Assembly (NCBI RefSeq): GCF_003731635.1
Contig: NZ_RCUA01000034.1
Coordinates: forward strand, 1-64,000
DNA from: Marisediminitalea oceani
Lineage (GTDB): Bacteria > Pseudomonadota > Gammaproteobacteria > Enterobacterales > Alteromonadaceae
Direction: 5' to 3'
DNA: 64,000 nucleotides
The translations under genes were made by a program, and so were the position numbers. Positions 8,612 through 18,253 of the stretch are shown here, piece after piece (position 1 is the stretch's first letter; each line of letters opens with the position of its first letter). Below the pieces are notes generated by a model, which made no database searches, was not told the DNA's origin, and was given only the letters and a program-made list of their open reading frames with translations.

Positions 8612-9710
8612 ATGTTTGAAGTAAACCCTGTGCTAAATGCGATTCGGGATATCCGTGAGCGTACTGCAGCGCTTCGGGGGTATCTTTGACTTTGATGTAA
8701 AGTCAGAGCGCTTAGAAGAAGTTAACCGCGAACTCGAAAGTCCCGACGTGTGGAATGAGCCCGAGCGAGCTCAGGCCCTTGGCAAAGAAAAAGTCGCCCT
8801 GGAAAAGGTGGTAGAAACCATTGTTAACCTGGAACAAGGTGCCGAAGACGTTGATGGCCTGGTCGAGCTGGCCGTTGAAGCCGAAGATGAAGAAACCTTC
8901 GTCGAGGCGCAGGGTGAGTTAGACGGCCTGATCGCGCAACTGGAAACCCTTGAGTTTCGCCGTATGTTTGCCGGCCCGAATGATACCTGTGACTGCTATC
9001 TGGATATCCAGTCAGGCTCTGGTGGTACCGAAGCCCAGGACTGGGCCAATATGCTGCTCAGAATGTACCTGCGCTGGGGTGAAGAGCACGGCTTTAAAAC
9101 CGAACTTATCGAAGTCTCCGACGGCGACGTGGCAGGCATTAAAAGTGCTACCGTACGCTTTGAAGGCGAGTATGCCTTTGGTTGGCTACGCACCGAAACC
9201 GGTGTTCATCGTCTGGTACGTAAGTCGCCTTTTGATTCGGGTAACCGCCGCCACACTTCTTTTGCGTCGGCCTTTGTTTACCCTGAAATTGATGATGATA
9301 TTGAAATCGATATCAATCCGTCTGATTTACGCATCGACACCTACCGTGCCTCTGGTGCTGGTGGTCAGCACGTTAACCGGACCGACTCGGCGGTGCGTAT
9401 TACCCACGAACCAACGGGTATTGTGGTGCAGTGTCAGAACGACCGTTCACAGCATAAAAACAAAGATCAGGCGATGAAGCAGTTAAAAGCCAAACTCTAT
9501 GAGTTTGAACTGCAAAAGCAAAATGCCGAAAAGCAAGCCATGGAAGACAACAAATCCGATATCGGCTGGGGCAGTCAGATCCGCTCTTACGTGCTGGATG
9601 ACTCGCGCATTAAGGATTTGCGCACCGGTGTTGAAACCCGTAATACCCAGGCCGTTCTGGACGGTGGGTTAGATAAATTTATTGAAGCCAGCCTGAAATC
9701 GGGGCTGTAG
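8612..9710 (+). CDS. prfB: Peptide chain release factor 2, programmed +1 frameshift
   Basis: RF2 recognises UAA/UGA and releases the peptide. The first 25 codons run from ATG 8612 to CTT 8684-8686 and then meet an in-frame TGA (8687-8689). Skipping T8687 continues as GAC-TTT in the downstream frame to the TAG/stop at 9710, giving 365 residues, exactly the E. coli length. The anticodon-like SPF tripeptide ([12 protein letters not shown]) and the peptidyl-hydrolysis motif GGQ ([12 protein letters not shown]) are intact. The coding sequence is thus join(8612..8686, 8688..9710). Frameshifting lets RF2 control its own level: scarce RF2 means slow termination at the UGA and more frameshift. lysS follows after 25 bp, the classic prfB-lysS pair. 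Confidence 0.97.
8674..8690 (+). promoter_or_regulatory. RF2 recoding site (+1 frameshift)
   Basis: CTT-CGG-GGG-TAT-CTT-TGA-C: slippery CTT followed by in-frame TGA-C, the poor-termination context typical of prfB. The internal Shine-Dalgarno-like stretch here is CGGGGGT, where E. coli has AGGGGGT, so one possible pairing with the anti-SD is lost while the spacing is kept. Confidence 0.92.
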
Positions 9711-9735
9711 TAACTCAACTTTAAGTGAACAGACT

Positions 9736-11289
9736 ATGAGCGAACAACAACTCGACGAAAATAAACTGATTGCCGAGCGCCGCGCCAAATTAAGCGCTAT
9801 CCGCGAAAACTGTCGCGCTAACGGTTTTCCGAATGGCTTCCGTCGCGAAAATTACGCCGAGGAACTGCAAGGTCAGTTCGGTGAGCTGGATAAAGAAACC
9901 CTCGAAGCTCAGGACAACCAGGTCAGTATCGCAGGCCGTGTAATGGCCAAGCGTGGCCCTTTCCTGTTGTTACAGGACATGACCGGCCGCATTCAGGCTT
10001 ATGCTGACAAAGCCACGCAAAAAGACATTAAAGCCCGCTATGGTTCACTGGATATTGGTGACATCATCGGCGTGGCCGGTGCGTTGCACAAATCAGGTAA
10101 GGGTGATTTATATGTGAACATGGCCAGCTACGAACTGCTGACCAAATCACTGCGCCCGTTACCTGAAAAGTTTCATGGTTTAACCGACCAGGAAACCAAG
10201 TATCGTCAGCGTTACGTGGACCTTATCACCAGCGAAAAGACTCGCGAGACCTTTGTGGTGCGCAGCAAAATCGTTAACGGTATCCGTAATTTCCTCACCA
10301 CCCGTAACTACATTGAAGTAGAAACGCCCATGTTGCAGGTAATCCCTGGCGGGGCGACAGCGAAGCCGTTTGTGACGCATCACAACTCGCTGGATATCGA
10401 TATGTACTTACGTATCGCGCCAGAACTGTATCTTAAGCGTCTGGTAGTCGGTGGCTTCGAACGTGTGTTCGAGATTAACCGTAACTTCCGAAACGAGGGG
10501 CTATCTACCCGTCATAACCCCGAATTTACCATGCTGGAATTCTATCAGGCTTACGCAGATTACAACGATCTGATGAACCTGACTGAAGACATGCTGCGTA
10601 CGCTGGCTGAAGATATCCTGGGTACCACCGAACTGGTGAATACCGTGCGTGATACCCAAGGCAACGTGGTAGAAGAAAAACACTACGACTTTGGTAAACC
10701 TTTCGACCGCCTGAGTATGGGTGAAGCCATCCTGAAATACTGGCCAGAAGCAAATGAAGCCGCTATCCGTGACCCGGAAGCGCATCTTGATGAGCTGAAA
10801 GCCATGGCGAAACAGCTGCACATTAAAGAGCCCGAGGTGGATGGGATCTGGGGTGCCGGTAAATATCTGTGCGAAATTTTTGAAGCGACTGCCGAAGAAA
10901 AACTCGAACAGCCCACGTTTATTACTGAGTACCCGTGGGAAGTTTCCCCTCTGGCCCGTCGTAACGATGCCAATCCGTTTATCACCGACCGCTTTGAGTT
11001 CTTCGTGGGCGGCCGCGAACTGGCCAACGGTTTCAGCGAGCTCAATGATCCGGAAGATCAGGCTGAGCGTTTCCGCAAGCAGGTGGAAGAAAAAGACGCC
11101 GGCGACGATGAAGCAATGCATTACGACGAAGATTACATCCGTGCCCTGGAGTTTGGTTTACCACCCACAGCAGGTGAGGGTATCGGTATCGACCGTCTGA
11201 CCATGTTGTTTACCGACAGTCCGACGATTAAAGACGTAATCCTGTTCCCGCACATGAAACCGGAAGTGCAGGCTCAGGACGCTGAATAA
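9736..11289 (+). CDS. lysS: Lysyl-tRNA synthetase (class II)
   Basis: 517 residues, class II LysRS. The N-terminal OB-fold anticodon-binding domain spans about 60-150 ([22 protein letters not shown] region). The catalytic domain has motif 1 around [18 protein letters not shown], motif 2 [18 protein letters not shown], and motif 3 near the C-terminus, [15 protein letters not shown]. It is slightly longer than E. coli LysS (505). It lies directly downstream of prfB. A strong hairpin terminator lies only 29 bp beyond its stop, inside the convergent panE gene. Confidence 0.97.
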   Translation: MSEQQLDENKLIAERRAKLSAIRENCRANGFPNGFRRENYAEELQGQFGELDKETLEAQDNQVSIAGRVMAKRGPFLLLQDMTGRIQAYADKATQKDIKARYGSLDIGDIIGVAGALHKSGKGDLYVNMASYELLTKSLRPLPEKFHGLTDQETKYRQRYVDLITSEKTRETFVVRSKIVNGIRNFLTTRNYIEVETPMLQVIPGGATAKPFVTHHNSLDIDMYLRIAPELYLKRLVVGGFERVFEINRNFRNEGLSTRHNPEFTMLEFYQAYADYNDLMNLTEDMLRTLAEDILGTTELVNTVRDTQGNVVEEKHYDFGKPFDRLSMGEAILKYWPEANEAAIRDPEAHLDELKAMAKQLHIKEPEVDGIWGAGKYLCEIFEATAEEKLEQPTFITEYPWEVSPLARRNDANPFITDRFEFFVGGRELANGFSELNDPEDQAERFRKQVEEKDAGDDEAMHYDEDYIRALEFGLPPTAGEGIGIDRLTMLFTDSPTIKDVILFPHMKPEVQAQDAE

Positions 11290-11292
11290 GCG

Positions 11293-12186
11293 CTAAAGCG
11301 TTTTTATCGCTTTGTATAAAAGGGTATTGGTGGGCACATCAATACCCTTTTTCTTTGCCTGTTTAACAATGTAGCCGTTGATGCCCTCTATCTCGGTGGT
11401 GCGTTTGTTGATCACATCCTGATGCATGCTGCAAAAGTTCTCTGCGGTACGTTCGATCACGTTAAATACCAGATCGGTGATGGTATTTACCTCAAGCTCT
11501 ATCTTGCACGCTCTGGCAACCGCGCACACTTCTTCACATACAGCGGCAATGGTTTCAGCGTATTGAGCTGCCAGCAGTCCGCCGTTGGGGATATTGTTAA
11601 GCGCGGTTAACGGGTTGATGGCACAGTTAACCGCGAGCTTTTGCCAGAGTGCGGTTTCGATATCATCACGCCAGGTCACCGGGCCGATACAGCGATTCAT
11701 CATTTCCGCAATATGGGTATTCAGCGGCGCTCTGGTAGTGTGGCAGGGCGAGCTACCCAACATGGTTTCCCCTTTGCCGGTATACCTGATACTGGTGGCC
11801 GAGGTTTTAAGTGCGCCATGGCTGGTGGTGGCCAGAAATACCGGGTTATCCGGCAGATATTTGGCTGCCAGTTCCATCCCGCCCATACCATTATGAAGCA
11901 GGATCACTGCTGTTGAAGCTGGCAACTTATGCCGCCAGGTTTTCAGTGCTTCTTTAAGCTGCGTCACCTTAAGCGGTACTATCAATAAGTCGTTAGCCGT
12001 GAGCGCTTTGTCAGCACAGTCAGGCGGTTCGAGGCTTACCGACTGCCCGTTCAACAACGCCACATTGTTAAGCGCGGTGCTGCCGGGCCTGGGCCATAAG
12101 CGATAAGGTGTCGCGGATAACTGTGCGCCGGCGGCACATAGCCCGCCAATAGCACCACTGCCGAGAATATTCACGGTCATGGTCAT
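11293..12186 (-). CDS. panE: 2-dehydropantoate 2-reductase (ketopantoate reductase family)
   Basis: 297 residues. NADPH-dependent ketopantoate reductase makes pantoate for pantothenate and CoA. The N-terminal Rossmann motif ILGSGAIGG (residues 7-15) and the C-terminal helical ApbA/PanE domain, with the NCAINPLTALNNIPNG segment (about 195-210) typical of this family, are present. Two in-frame ATGs (12186 and 12180) are possible starts. The gene begins 1 bp after the stop of the pseudouridine synthase gene. Paralogues act on other 2-keto acids, so the exact substrate is likely but not certain. Confidence 0.82.
   Translation of the reverse strand: MTMTVNILGSGAIGGLCAAGAQLSATPYRLWPRPGSTALNNVALLNGQSVSLEPPDCADKALTANDLLIVPLKVTQLKEALKTWRHKLPASTAVILLHNGMGGMELAAKYLPDNPVFLATTSHGALKTSATSIRYTGKGETMLGSSPCHTTRAPLNTHIAEMMNRCIGPVTWRDDIETALWQKLAVNCAINPLTALNNIPNGGLLAAQYAETIAAVCEEVCAVARACKIELEVNTITDLVFNVIERTAENFCSMHQDVINKRTTEIEGINGYIVKQAKKKGIDVPTNTLLYKAIKTL
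11318..11356 (+). terminator. lysS rho-independent terminator, embedded in convergent panE
   Basis: Perfect 12-bp stem, AAAAGGGTATTG (11318-11329) with CAATACCCTTTT (11340-11351), 10-nt loop, then a T-rich tail. It lies within the last codons of panE on the other strand, so those codons (KKGIDVPTNTLLY region) do double duty. A short T-run also follows on the minus strand. Confidence 0.8.
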
Positions 12187-12187
12187 A

Positions 12188-12883
12188 TCAGATATCCTTA
12201 TCCCGGGTTTTTACAGCAGGTCTGGGCCAGTTAAGCGTATTGGGGTGGGGCGCCTGAGCAAGCCAGTTTGCGATACTGCTGTGTGCAAAATATTCGCCAA
12301 CAGACGGTGTGCAGAATACGCTTACCGGTTCACCTTCATATTCAAATTCAAGGCCCCAGGCATGCAGATACAGTCTGTCTGCGGGCATGGCGGTGTAGAG
12401 GGTATCGCCAACAATGGGGCTGCCCAGGCTTTTCATGGCAACACGGATCTGGTGGGTTTTACCACTTAAGGGTTTTACCAGCATCAGACGGGGCGCATCG
12501 GTAAAGCCATAACTAAAAAATTGGGTAACGGCAGGATTTTGCTGCGATTTTAATAATATATGCTGACCGTTACGGCGGTTTTTCATATCGCCGGTTATGG
12601 TGCCCTGTTTCTTTTTGGGTTTCTTCTCGACCAGCGCCAGATAATACTTTTGTACCTGTCGGGTACGAAACAGGACTTCGAAGCGTGCCGCAGCCTGAGG
12701 GTTGCGCGCCAGAATTAAACAGCCGGAGGTGCCGTCGTCAAGCCGATGAACCAGGTGTAAGTCTGTTTCTTTCAATGCTTTGCAAACCTGTTGCACAATG
12801 CCATGGTTAGCATCGTGCATGGTAACTCCGGCAGGTTTGTTAATGATGAAGAAATCGGAATGACTGAAAATGACTTCAGTCAT
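12188..12883 (-). CDS. RluA-family pseudouridine synthase
   Basis: 231 residues, pseudouridine synthase of the RluA/RsuA fold without an S4 domain. The catalytic signature HRLDDGTSGCLILAR has the nucleophile D49. The segment SGKTHQIRVAMKSLGSPIVGD (split by a short linker from GDTLY) is the family RNA-binding/active-site block. It resembles the short Alteromonad/Vibrio-type Rlu subgroup whose rRNA or tRNA target is not established. Its ATG shares an A with the TGA stop of the upstream Hpt gene (TGATG), so translation is probably coupled. Confidence 0.85.
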   Translation of the reverse strand: MTEVIFSHSDFFIINKPAGVTMHDANHGIVQQVCKALKETDLHLVHRLDDGTSGCLILARNPQAAARFEVLFRTRQVQKYYLALVEKKPKKKQGTITGDMKNRRNGQHILLKSQQNPAVTQFFSYGFTDAPRLMLVKPLSGKTHQIRVAMKSLGSPIVGDTLYTAMPADRLYLHAWGLEFEYEGEPVSVFCTPSVGEYFAHSSIANWLAQAPHPNTLNWPRPAVKTRDKDI

Positions 12884-13452
12884 CAGGCATTAGCATCTTC
12901 TAAGATGGCCAGGGCTTTGTCATATTCCAGCGACGACACTGCATCGACTAATTCCTGCTGGTGACTGCTATTAAGATCGAGCGTTGTCAGCCAGTTGTTG
13001 AGTTTTTCGTCGTTGATGTATTCGTGATGTTGTAATGCCTGACTCAGCGCCTGATAGGTTTGCTGCTTTTCGTCTGATGGAGCCGCTTTAGCGTTTGCAG
13101 TCAGCTCAGAATCGTCTGGTAGTTCCTCAATAACCCGGATGGTTTCAGCCAGGCGGTGAATTAATTCTTTCAATGAGGACTGTTCGGGCTTGCCCAGTTT
13201 GAGTTCTTCATTGACCAGACGGCTTGATTGATAGACTGCCGTGCAGCCAAGATTACCTGACACGCCTTTTAAGGTGTGTACCAGGTTCTCAGCTTCTGTT
13301 ATCTCCTGTTGGGCGAGCATGGTTTGCAAACGGGTATCCAAAGACTGATACTCAGCTGCAAACTTGCGCAACAGGCGATATAACAGGCTACGGTTGCCAT
13401 TTAGCTGCCGTAATCCGAAGTCAAAATCTATTACCATTGGCTGTTCTTGCAT
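12883..13452 (-). CDS. Orphan Hpt (histidine phosphotransfer) domain protein
   Basis: 189 residues from ATG 13452, chosen because AGGA lies 6 bp before it; a GTG at 13548 would add an unlikely leader. The Hpt signature is VHTLKGVSGNLG with phospho-accepting H59, in a predicted four-helix bundle at about 10-105. The C-terminal 85 residues are acidic and helical without a recognised domain. Hpt proteins relay phosphate between hybrid kinases and response regulators, but no kinase or regulator is encoded nearby. Start of a tight minus-strand set with the pseudouridine synthase and panE. Confidence 0.75.
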   Translation of the reverse strand: MQEQPMVIDFDFGLRQLNGNRSLLYRLLRKFAAEYQSLDTRLQTMLAQQEITEAENLVHTLKGVSGNLGCTAVYQSSRLVNEELKLGKPEQSSLKELIHRLAETIRVIEELPDDSELTANAKAAPSDEKQQTYQALSQALQHHEYINDEKLNNWLTTLDLNSSHQQELVDAVSSLEYDKALAILEDANA

Positions 13453-13606
13453 AAGTTCCTGTAATCTCGATATATCTGTAAATACGAAAAAATGCCGACG
13501 AGGCTTTAACAGTAAACATTTACGTGTAATTATTGTTAAACTTGTCACGTAAACTTAACGTACCTTCGCAGATGGATGCGCCATCCACTAAATTCCGGAA
13601 TGTTTA

Positions 13607-16435
13607 ATGTTGTTCAGATTTATCCTGTTGGGTTTGATTGCCCATTTATTATATGGTTGCTCTCAGACATCCGATCTCTCACCGGCCAATACAAAAAGTG
13701 TAGCACAACCTGTTGCTATTGCTTATGAGAAATATCAATTAAAAAACGGACTTACCGTTATCCTTCACGAAGATCACTCTGATCCGCTGGTGCATGTGGA
13801 TGTAACCTACCACGTGGGCTCAGCCAGAGAGGAGCCCGGTAAAACCGGCTTTGCTCACTTTTATGAGCACATGATGTTTCAGGGCTCAGCCAATGTGGCC
13901 GATGAACAGCATTTTAAGCTGATCACCGATGCCGGAGGCACGCTTAATGGTTCAACTAATCGTGACAGAACCAATTATTATCAGACCGTGCCAGCTAATC
14001 AGTTAGAGAAAGTTCTCTGGCTGGAATCAGACCGGATGGGTTTTTTGTTACCGGCTGTGACCCAGGAAAAGTTTGAGATCCAGCGCGAAACCGTTAAAAA
14101 CGAACGGGCCGAGCGCATTGATAACCAGCCTTATGCCCGCCGCCACGAGCGCATTGGCGAGGTGCTGTATCCCGAAGGTCATCCGTATTCCTGGCTGACG
14201 ATTGGCTATACTGAAGATCTCGACCGGGTCGACGTTAACGACCTCAAAGCGTTTTTTAAACGCTGGTACGGGCCCAACAATGCGGTGTTATCTATTGGTG
14301 GTGATATTAATGTCGCTCAAACCAAAGCCTGGATTGAAAAGTATTTTGGTGATTTGCCGGCCGGTCCTGAGGTTAAAGCTCAGTTGCCAGCGCCCGCATC
14401 GCTTAGCGAAAACAAATTCATCACCATGCAGGACAACGTGCACCTGCCGCTGGTGCAAATAGTCTTTCCTACCGTGTATGCACGGCACGAAGACGAAGCC
14501 GCGCTCGACGTACTGGCCAGTATTCTGGGCAGTGGCAAAACATCGGTGTTTTACGAACAACTGGTGAAAACCGGCAAGGTGGTTCAGGCCGGTGTCTCTC
14601 ATCCCTGTAGTGAACTTGCCTGCGAATTCAATCTGGTGGCCCTGGTGTCGCCGGAATCAGAACATTCACTGGCCTCGATTTACAGCGAAATTGAAACCAT
14701 CCTGGCAGACTTTGAAAGCCGCCCGTTCGATGACGATGCCCTGGCCAGAGTTAAAGCGAATATTAAGGCATCTACCATTTATGGTTTGCAGAGTGTTAGC
14801 GGCAAAGTATCAACCCTGGCTTATAACGAAACCTTTTTTGGCAAGCCTGATTTAATGAATGAGGATGTTGAGCGTTATAGCGAAGTCACCAGGGAAGACG
14901 TATACCGGGTTTTCGAGCGGTATATAAAAGACCAGGCAGCGGTTGTTCTGAGTGTGGTACCCGAAGGTCAGCCCGCTTTAGCGGTTAAGCCTGCCACTGT
15001 TAGTCAGCCAGAGCGCCAGGTGGTGGTCAGTGCTAACAAACAGCAATTAGATACCAACCAAACACCAACGTCTGATTTTGACCGGAGCCAGATACCAGCA
15101 GCCGGTGAACCTCCGGTAGTAACTATTCCCAGTTTCTGGCAGCTCAAGCTGCGCAATGGTATTCAGGTACTGGGGGTCACAAACGATGAAACGCCCACGG
15201 TAACCATTACGCTGGATCTGGATGGCGGGATGTTACTGGATCCGGTGGATAAAGCCGGTTTATCGACGTTTACTGCGCTGATGATGAACGAATCAACGTT
15301 AAATTATTCTAATGAGGATATGTCCAACGCGCTGGCTAAAATGGGTTCCTCTATTAGTTTTGCCAGTAACGGCCGTTATACCCAGGTTTTTATCTCCAGT
15401 CTGACAGAGCACTTAAACGAGACGCTGGCGCTACTGGAAGAAAAGCTGTTTAACCCGGCGTTTAAAGCCGAGGATTTTGCCCGTATAAAGCAGCAATTAC
15501 TCGATAACATTAATGCCCAGCGTAAAGAGCCGGGCGCTATCATGGAACAGGTTAAAACAGCTATATTGTGGGGTGGTGAGAACCGTGTTGGACTGCCTCC
15601 CGGCGGCACCGCAGAAACTGTTTCCCGGATCACCCTGGACGATATAAAAGCGTTTTACGAGCAGTACTATGTGCCGGCAAAAGGCACCATTGTGGTGGTG
15701 GGAGACATGACGCCTGGCCAAATCACTACCTATTTTGACTTCATCAATACCTGGCAGGGGGATGACTATCAGATTGCCGATTACGGTGAGTTTCCTGAGT
15801 ACGATGGTCAGCAAATTGTGCTGGTGGACGTGCCGGGAGCTGCCCAGAGCCTGGTAAGAATGGTTGAGCGGGCGATGCCCTATGATGCGACCGGCGATTA
15901 TTTTCGTGCCCAGCTGATGAACTTTCCCCTCGGTGATGACTTTAACAGCCGGATTAATCTTAATCTGCGCGAAGACAAAGGTTACACCTACGGCGCGTTT
16001 TCGGCGTTTAATGGTGGTAAAACCCTGGGGTGGTTTGAGGCCGGTGCCGACCTGAAACAGGAGTTCACTGCGGCGGGTATTATGGAATTACTGGCTGAAA
16101 TCAATCATTATCAGCAACGCGGTATCACGGATGCTGAACTCAGTTATATGCAAAATGCCTTTACCCTGAGTGAAGCATTAGAATACGAAACACCGCTGGA
16201 TAAGGCCTCTTTTTTACGCCGTTTGCTGGCCTACGATCTACCGGTTAATTATAAAAAAGCACAAAAAGCTATATTGCTCAATATCAGTAAAGCTGAAATT
16301 GATTCTGTGGCCGCCAAGGCTTTGCACCCGGAGTTATTGCAAATCGTTGTTGTAGGAGACAAAAACGTGATCCTGCCTCAGCTTGAAACCCTTGGCATTG
16401 CGATAAAAGAAGTGAGTCCTGCAGGCCTGCAATAA
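13607..16435 (+). CDS. M16 family zinc metallopeptidase, probable lipoprotein
   Basis: 942 residues with two tandem M16 halves (about 38-250 and 515-700, each followed by an inactive-type M16 C domain), like pitrilysin-type and PqqL-like proteases. The N-half carries the inverted zinc motif HFYEH (H84, E87, H88) and a downstream Glu in ETVKNER (about 166). The second half lacks it. An N-terminal hydrophobic signal ends in LLYGC (Cys18), a slightly unusual lipobox, so a periplasmic membrane-anchored peptidase is likely. Monocistronic between an upstream divergent gene and gshA. Confidence 0.88.
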   Translation: MLFRFILLGLIAHLLYGCSQTSDLSPANTKSVAQPVAIAYEKYQLKNGLTVILHEDHSDPLVHVDVTYHVGSAREEPGKTGFAHFYEHMMFQGSANVADEQHFKLITDAGGTLNGSTNRDRTNYYQTVPANQLEKVLWLESDRMGFLLPAVTQEKFEIQRETVKNERAERIDNQPYARRHERIGEVLYPEGHPYSWLTIGYTEDLDRVDVNDLKAFFKRWYGPNNAVLSIGGDINVAQTKAWIEKYFGDLPAGPEVKAQLPAPASLSENKFITMQDNVHLPLVQIVFPTVYARHEDEAALDVLASILGSGKTSVFYEQLVKTGKVVQAGVSHPCSELACEFNLVALVSPESEHSLASIYSEIETILADFESRPFDDDALARVKANIKASTIYGLQSVSGKVSTLAYNETFFGKPDLMNEDVERYSEVTREDVYRVFERYIKDQAAVVLSVVPEGQPALAVKPATVSQPERQVVVSANKQQLDTNQTPTSDFDRSQIPAAGEPPVVTIPSFWQLKLRNGIQVLGVTNDETPTVTITLDLDGGMLLDPVDKAGLSTFTALMMNESTLNYSNEDMSNALAKMGSSISFASNGRYTQVFISSLTEHLNETLALLEEKLFNPAFKAEDFARIKQQLLDNINAQRKEPGAIMEQVKTAILWGGENRVGLPPGGTAETVSRITLDDIKAFYEQYYVPAKGTIVVVGDMTPGQITTYFDFINTWQGDDYQIADYGEFPEYDGQQIVLVDVPGAAQSLVRMVERAMPYDATGDYFRAQLMNFPLGDDFNSRINLNLREDKGYTYGAFSAFNGGKTLGWFEAGADLKQEFTAAGIMELLAEINHYQQRGITDAELSYMQNAFTLSEALEYETPLDKASFLRRLLAYDLPVNYKKAQKAILLNISKAEIDSVAAKALHPELLQIVVVGDKNVILPQLETLGIAIKEVSPAGLQ

Positions 16436-16502
16436 CAGTGATTTTAAGGCTTAACCGGGGCTGCGGCACCATAAATTAACCACTTTGTGCTATGAATTAT
16501 GC

Positions 16503-16530
16503 TTGGGTCGATATAAATATTTGATATTAT
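16503..16530 (+). promoter_or_regulatory. Candidate sigma-70 promoter of gshA
   Basis: TTGGGT (16503-16508), 16-bp spacer, TATTAT (16525-16530), 50 bp before the gshA ATG in an AT-rich gap. The -10 is good; the -35 is moderate. Confidence 0.4.
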
Positions 16531-16580
16531 ACGGCCTACAGCTAACCGTCTTGCAACCAATGTAAGTCGCAAACGACATT

Positions 16581-18188
16581 ATGGAATCGACATTGCGCCA
16601 ACTGACTCACGACCTTTCTTACGATTTTGAGGCCCTTAAATCATCTTCAGCGTTTTCTGCACTCAGTGCCATTAAACGCGGGGTTGAACGCGAATGCTTG
16701 CGGATAAATCCAACCGGCATGCTGGCAACGACGCCGCATCCAAAGGCGCTGGGAGCAGCTCTTACTCATGAGAGTATCACTACTGATTACTCTGAATCGC
16801 TGCTTGAATTTATTACGCCGCCTGAGTCTGACGTCAATACCACGCTGGCGCAGTTAGAAGACGTGCACAAATTTACCATCCATAATATTGGTGATGAACG
16901 CTTGTGGCCGCTGAGTATGCCTTGCTTTATTGAAAATGCGCAGGATATCCCTATCGCTTACTTTGGCGAGTCTAACGTTGGTAAAATGAAAAAAGCCTAT
17001 CGGACGGGGTTACGTAACCGCTACGGTAGCATGATGCAGGCAATTTCAGGCGTTCACTTTAACTTTTCTGTACCCGATACATTCTGGCAGCACCTGGCCA
17101 CTCAGAAAGGCGTGCAAGCTACCCAGGAATGGGTGTCTGAACAGTATTTTTCTCTGATCAGAAATTACCGCCGCAGTTGCTGGTTAATTCCGTATTTATT
17201 TGGCGCTTCTCCGGCATTGTGTAAGTCTTTCGTTGAAGGGCGTGAACACGGTCTGGACTTTAAACAGCTGGGGCGCGGCACGTTATATTTACCTTATGCT
17301 ACCTCATTACGTATGAGCGGCTTGGGCTACACCAGTAATGAGCAGTCTTCTTTGCGTATCTGCTACAACTCAATCGATACCTATGTGCGCTTGTTACGCG
17401 AAGCTATGTACTCGCCGTCGAAGAATTACGCCGGTTTTGCTGCCGGCGAAGGCGGTGATTATCAACAGCTCAGTAAAAATGTACTGCAAATTGAAAACGA
17501 GTTTTACTCGCCAATCCGGCCTAAACAGCCCACTGCATCCGGTGAAAAGCCCACGGATGCGCTGGCACTGAGAGGCGTAAGTTACATCGAGGTTCGGGCA
17601 CTGGATGTGAATCCGTTTAGTCCGGTTGGCATCGATAAAGCGCAAATGCATTTTCTGGATGTATTTCTGATGGCGTGCCTGCTTACCGAGAGCCCTAAGT
17701 TTGATGCCGAACGTTACAAAGAAACCGAGTTTAATCTTAACCGTGTAGTGCTCGAAGGACGCAAACCAGGCTTAAACTTACTGCAAAATGAGCAGGAAGT
17801 TGCCATGCGTGACTGGGCCGAAGCCCTGTTTGCCCGTTATGCCGAAGTAGCAGCCATTATGGACGAAAACTATGATGACAATCGCTACAGCGAAGCGGTT
17901 AAACGCGAATGGTTAAAAGTTGAAGATCCAGACTTAACTTTCTCAGGGCGCTGGCTGAATAAATTACTGGCAGAGGGTGACAACGCGGTAGTGGGGCGTG
18001 AATTAGCCGAAACCTATCGCCAGCAAATTGCCGGCTTTAATTATCACTTTAAATCGGCGGAAGATTTTGTTGCTGAAGCCGAGCGTTCTTTTGCCGCTCA
18101 GCGTGAGATTGAAGCCGGTGATGACATGTCATTCAGTGAGTTTATCAGCGATTACTTTGCCCGGGAGCCAGCCAAAAAAAATGCCTGA
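16581..18188 (+). CDS. gshA: Glutamate-cysteine ligase
   Basis: 535 residues (E. coli 518). Catalyses the ATP-dependent first step of glutathione synthesis. The N-terminal IKRGVERECLRI block (around 31-42) and TTDYSESLLEFITPP (about 68-82), which carry active-site acidic residues, identify the proteobacterial type-1 GshA family. FGASPALC and SLRMSGLGYTS-type segments further support this. Single gene preceded by its own promoter. A hairpin overlaps its stop codon. Supplies the thiol used by GloA and GrxD, also encoded in this window. Confidence 0.96.
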   Translation: MESTLRQLTHDLSYDFEALKSSSAFSALSAIKRGVERECLRINPTGMLATTPHPKALGAALTHESITTDYSESLLEFITPPESDVNTTLAQLEDVHKFTIHNIGDERLWPLSMPCFIENAQDIPIAYFGESNVGKMKKAYRTGLRNRYGSMMQAISGVHFNFSVPDTFWQHLATQKGVQATQEWVSEQYFSLIRNYRRSCWLIPYLFGASPALCKSFVEGREHGLDFKQLGRGTLYLPYATSLRMSGLGYTSNEQSSLRICYNSIDTYVRLLREAMYSPSKNYAGFAAGEGGDYQQLSKNVLQIENEFYSPIRPKQPTASGEKPTDALALRGVSYIEVRALDVNPFSPVGIDKAQMHFLDVFLMACLLTESPKFDAERYKETEFNLNRVVLEGRKPGLNLLQNEQEVAMRDWAEALFARYAEVAAIMDENYDDNRYSEAVKREWLKVEDPDLTFSGRWLNKLLAEGDNAVVGRELAETYRQQIAGFNYHFKSAEDFVAEAERSFAAQREIEAGDDMSFSEFISDYFAREPAKKNA

Positions 18189-18202
18189 CACGGGTCAGGC
18201 AT
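18181..18202. terminator. Hairpin overlapping gshA stop
   Basis: 9-bp perfect stem ATGCCTGAC/GTCAGGCAT with loop ACGG. The gshA TGA is inside the left arm. The A-run is on the 5' side, so a U-tract exists only for minus-strand transcripts. On the plus strand it may be a weak terminator or 3'-end stabiliser. Confidence 0.4.
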
Positions 18203-18253
18203 AAGAATTTGTTCCAGGGAAACACACTTTCGGAACAGTAATTTGGACAGCAT

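Noticed and set aside
8612..8689. prfB as a pseudogene because of an early TGA
   Set aside because: The TGA is the conserved programmed frameshift site and the joined product has exact family length.
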